Origin: Hygrophila difformis
Lineage: Eukaryota; Streptophyta; Magnoliopsida; Lamiales; Acanthaceae
Assembly: GCA_030278955.1 (NCBI GenBank)
Contig: JAOANR010000014.1
Coordinates: 34,919,453-34,983,452, forward strand
DNA length: 64,000 nucleotides
Direction of reading: 5' to 3'
Shown here: in pieces, positions 61,453-64,000 of the stretch
Layout of the letters: the number at the start of each line of letters is the position of its first letter
How positions within the stretch are numbered: position 1 is the stretch's first letter
Notes under the pieces: generated by a model
What the model was told of the DNA's origin: nothing
Databases searched by the model: none
The model's input: only the letters and a program-made list of their open reading frames with translations
Translations under genes and position numbers: made by a program

Positions 61453-62175
61453 CTAAGGCACACACCATCTTCCCTTGAAGCGAATGCTTCCATCTTCGTG
61501 GATAGCAAATCCTATTGCCTTGCCATCGGCAATACATTCCTTTATCCTCTCCAATTTTGCGTCGCCCGGTTGGGCGAGTTTGATCTCATCCAATATTGGA
61601 GTTTCTACAATCATCGCGTTGATCACTTCACCCACTGTGCCAGGATGCACAATTTCCACATCCAATCTTGTCAAATCCATGTATAGTGCCGACGGAATTA
61701 CCAACGAGTTTGTCACATGTTGGGTTTTCCGACTCAGGGCATCGGCTACCACATTCGCTTTCCCCTCGTGGTAGGATATCTCCAAATCATAATTCTTGAT
61801 AAGTTCTAACCACCTTCGTTGTCTCAGGTTCAACTCCTTCTGGGTGAATATGTATCTCAGACTCTTGTGGTCAGTGAACATTCGACACTTTCGCCTGTAA
61901 AGATAGTGCCTCCATACCTTTAGAGCGAAAACGACCGCTGCCAACTCCAGATCGTGTGTCGGGTAGTTTTCCTCGTGAGATTTCAGTTGGCGTGATGCAT
62001 ATGCAACGACCTTCGAGTCTTGCATCAAAACGCATCCTAATCCTTTATTTGAAGCGCCACTGTAAACTTCGAAATCACCATTCTCTGATGGTAATGTCAA
62101 TACGGGTGTGGTTGTGAGTCGTTTCTTCAACTCTTGAAACGCAGTCTCACACGTAGCCGTCCACTCGTATTTTAC
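61453..62175 (-). pseudogene. RNase H domain of C
   Basis: Minus-strand segment between the TGA at 62176 and the TAG at 61453. It contains the gypsy RNase H core with [49 protein letters not shown] and the final DALSRK. Asp and Glu in these motifs form the active site that removes RNA after reverse transcription. In the first motif the residue pair is YSGAS; relatives often have an Asp there, so one catalytic position may be altered. Confidence 0.88.
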
Positions 62176-63543
62176 TCATTTCTTCAGTAGCTGGGTCAAA
62201 GGACGTGCGATTTTCGAAAAGTCCTTCACGAATCGCCTATAATACCCGGCTAATCCAAGGAAACTCCTTATCTCAGTTGGGTTCTTTGGTGTTGCCCACT
62301 CTGTCACGGCAGAAACTTTTGCCCGATCTACTGAAACTCCATCAGCGGATACTATGTGTCCAAGAAATGCTACCTCCTTCAACCAAAAATTGCATTTGGA
62401 CAATTTGCCGTACAGTTGATTCTTTCGCAAGATCCCCAACACTTGGTGTAAATGTTGGGAATGCTCTTCCTCGCTATTCGAGTAGATCAGGATGTCGTCG
62501 ATAAACACCACTACACACTGATCCAACAATTCTCGAAACACGTTGTTCATGAGGTTCATGAACATCGCTGGAGCATTTGTTAACCTAAAGGATAACACTG
62601 TGAACTCGTAATGGCCATATCGAGTTTGAAACACCATCTTTGGAATGTCTTTCTCGGCGATCCTCAATTGGTGATACCCAGATCGCAAGTCGATCTTCGA
62701 GAATACTGAAGCTCCCTTCAGTTGATCGAACTGATCCTCAATTCTCGGCAGGGGATACTTATTCTTGATGGTCACTTGATTCAATCCCCGATAGTCTATA
62801 CAAAGTCGTAATCCTCCGTCTTTCTTCTTAACAAACAAAATCGGTGCTCCCCATGGGGAAGTACTCGGTCTTACGTATCCTTTCTGCAGTAACTCCTCGA
62901 GTTGTTCCTTCAACTCCTTCATTTCCAATGGCGCCATCCGGTACGGAGCTTTTGAGACAGGTTCTGTTCCCAGAATGAGATCTATGGTGAATTCAAGATC
63001 TCGGTTAGGTGGCATGCCCGGAACGTCTTCGGGAAACACGTCCGGGTATTCTCTCACCACTGGAATGTTGTCGACTTTGTTCTCTTCCGCCTCGAGGTTG
63101 TGAACGTAGCACGCATACAACTCATACCCCTTACGCATCAAGTTACTCAATTTGAGGGCACTAACAATTTTATTGCTCCTCTTAGGGGGTTGAGAGTAAA
63201 AGATAACTCTCATTCCCCTACTTTTTGACAGGGTGATCTTTTGCTTCTGGCACTCGATCACCGCTTTATACTGGGACAACCAGTCCATTCCCAGTATAAT
63301 GTCAAAGTCCCTTAAGTTAAATTCTACTAAGTCCGCAAAAAATTCTACGTTCTTGATCACTATAGGAATTCCGTCATAACGTTTAGAGCACGCTACTACT
63401 TCTCCTGAAGGCAGTTGAATTCCTAAGCTAATTATCTCGCACTTAGGTAGATCTAACTCAGGCACTACTCTTGAGGCTATAATTGAACAACTAGCTCCAG
63501 AATCAAATAAAATTCTCAGGGGTGTATTCAAGACGTGAAATAA
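62176..63543 (-). pseudogene. Protease and reverse transcriptase domains of C
   Basis: The frame opens at least from 63543 ([16 protein letters not shown]) with no ATG near. The retropepsin has active-site DSGAS and the ILGMDWL motif. A linker with [13 protein letters not shown] leads to [61 protein letters not shown] (the YxDD-type box, here FIDD) and [12 protein letters not shown]. It ends at the TGA (62176-62178). About 455 codons. Gag should precede it but is replaced by AT and telomere-like repeats. Confidence 0.93.
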
Positions 63544-63795
63544 ATATATATATATATATATATTTCAGGGTTCGGGGTTCAGGGTTCAGGGTTTAGGGTT
63601 TAGGGTTCGAATTTTTTTTTTCGGTCGGACAGGATTCTGTCCAGATTTTTTTTACCTTTTTTTGAGTAAATAAATAAATAAATCTTGTATTTTATTTCTT
63701 GAAAGAAATTTTTAGTACAAGTGAGAGAATGTACAAAAATGTAAACTATTTACTTAGCAAAAATAGTATTTACTAGAAGTAGAATTCCTAAGAAA
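63544..63795. repeat. (TA)n and telomere-like repeat block where gag is expected
   Basis: (TA)n at about 63544-63562 is followed by degenerate TTCAGGG/TTTAGGG units at 63563-63609, then a T-rich non-coding stretch. It separates the protease frame from the next open frame. Confidence 0.8.
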
Positions 63796-63999
63796 CTAAG
63801 CTTCTTCAGGCAGGGTAGCAGGATCCTCCTCCGGGTCTTCCTCCACTGGACTTGACGATAGTAGGTCATCGAAAATGTGGTTCAAGTCCTCCCCATGAGC
63901 ATCAACAAGTTCCTTTAAAAATAGGCTTTGTGTAGTGAGGTTTTGGATTTGGTCTTCGAGCTGGTTTATGCGGTGGTGGTCCGCCTCTCTTAAGTTTCC
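63796..63999 (-). CDS. C-terminal part of an unrecognised acidic, coiled-coil-like protein
   Basis: The minus strand is open for 67 codons from the window edge to a TAG at 63796-63798. It reads READHHRINQLEDQIQNL, with hydrophobic residues spaced as in a short coiled coil, then KELVDAHGEDLNHIFDDLL and an acidic tail (EEDPEEDPATLPEEA). It has the same orientation as pol of element C and lies where gag would be, but has no zinc knuckle and is not gag-like to me. It could be an extra ORF of the element, a captured host gene or part of another element. The start is outside the window. Confidence 0.45.
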   Translation of the reverse strand, partial: GNLREADHHRINQLEDQIQNLTTQSLFLKELVDAHGEDLNHIFDDLLSSSPVEEDPEEDPATLPEEA

Positions 64000-64000
64000 C

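Larger units (their letters stand above)
57306..64000 (-). mobile_element. Element C: gypsy chromovirus-like element, partial, nested in D
   Basis: Begins TGTAACACCCCGG after TTAAG (57301-57305). The left LTR is 2,581 bp, followed by a polypurine tract and a pol region on the minus strand. The second LTR and primer-binding site lie beyond the window. Pol runs 63531 to 60139 in one frame (protease, RT, RNase H, integrase, chromodomain-like end) with in-frame stops at 62176-62178 (TGA), 61453-61455 (TAG) and 61051-61053 (TGA) and no frameshift seen. The domain order and tail suggest the Tekay/Del chromovirus group (inference). Confidence 0.93.

Overview
The window looks like a heterochromatic, repeat-dominated piece of a plant nuclear genome, probably a eudicot. 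The evidence is several Ty3/gypsy LTR retrotransposons primed by initiator-Met tRNA, Helitron-type termini, a Stowaway-like MITE, TTTAGGG-type telomere-like repeats and broken copies of plant nuclear genes. I find no intact host gene and no tRNA, rRNA or CRISPR.

Layout. 1-2015 is the end of a gypsy LTR whose other end lies outside the window; it abuts an antisense Rab GTPase exon fragment (2016-2190). 2449-13277 is element A, a very young minus-strand LTR element with two 5,004-bp LTRs, only 821 bp of internal DNA and the 5-bp target duplication ACTCC. 13283-18207 is AT-rich DNA with a MITE and Helitron-like ends. 18208-25166 is element B, also young and minus-strand, with about 2.6-kb LTRs, a pol reduced by internal deletion and the duplication TTAAG. 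57187-57305 is the edge of another LTR (D), and element C (57306 to beyond the window) is inserted into it. C has a 2,581-bp LTR and a long pol with protease, RT, RNase H, integrase and chromodomain-like tail, broken by three in-frame stops. Its gag region is replaced by telomere-like repeats and an unrecognised open reading frame.

The most unusual part is about 25.6-52.1 kb. Exon fragments of three unrelated nuclear genes lie in the same orientation with introns: pseudouridine synthase PUS10 (27308-28030), mitochondrial elongation factor G (48921-49372) and a GH127/DUF1680 glycoside hydrolase (49796-50346). Between the first and second lie nearly 17 kb of T-rich tandem arrays with periods of about 0.12-0.15, 1.3, 0.83 and 0.28 kb. 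The 0.83-kb unit carries short islands bounded by AG...GT splice-like signals. A good Helitron 3' terminus (hairpin, 11-nt spacer, CTAG, then T) lies at 52097-52138. I infer a very large non-autonomous gene-capturing Helitron, or its remains, inflated by amplification of captured exon-intron DNA. Its 5' end is not identified.

The gypsy elements A, B and C form a related, mutually recombining group. A's 5-kb LTR appears to be a mosaic that contains an old LTR end plus polypurine tract. All three share a second LTR-end/purine-tract motif next to the real one and short perfect hairpins nearby.
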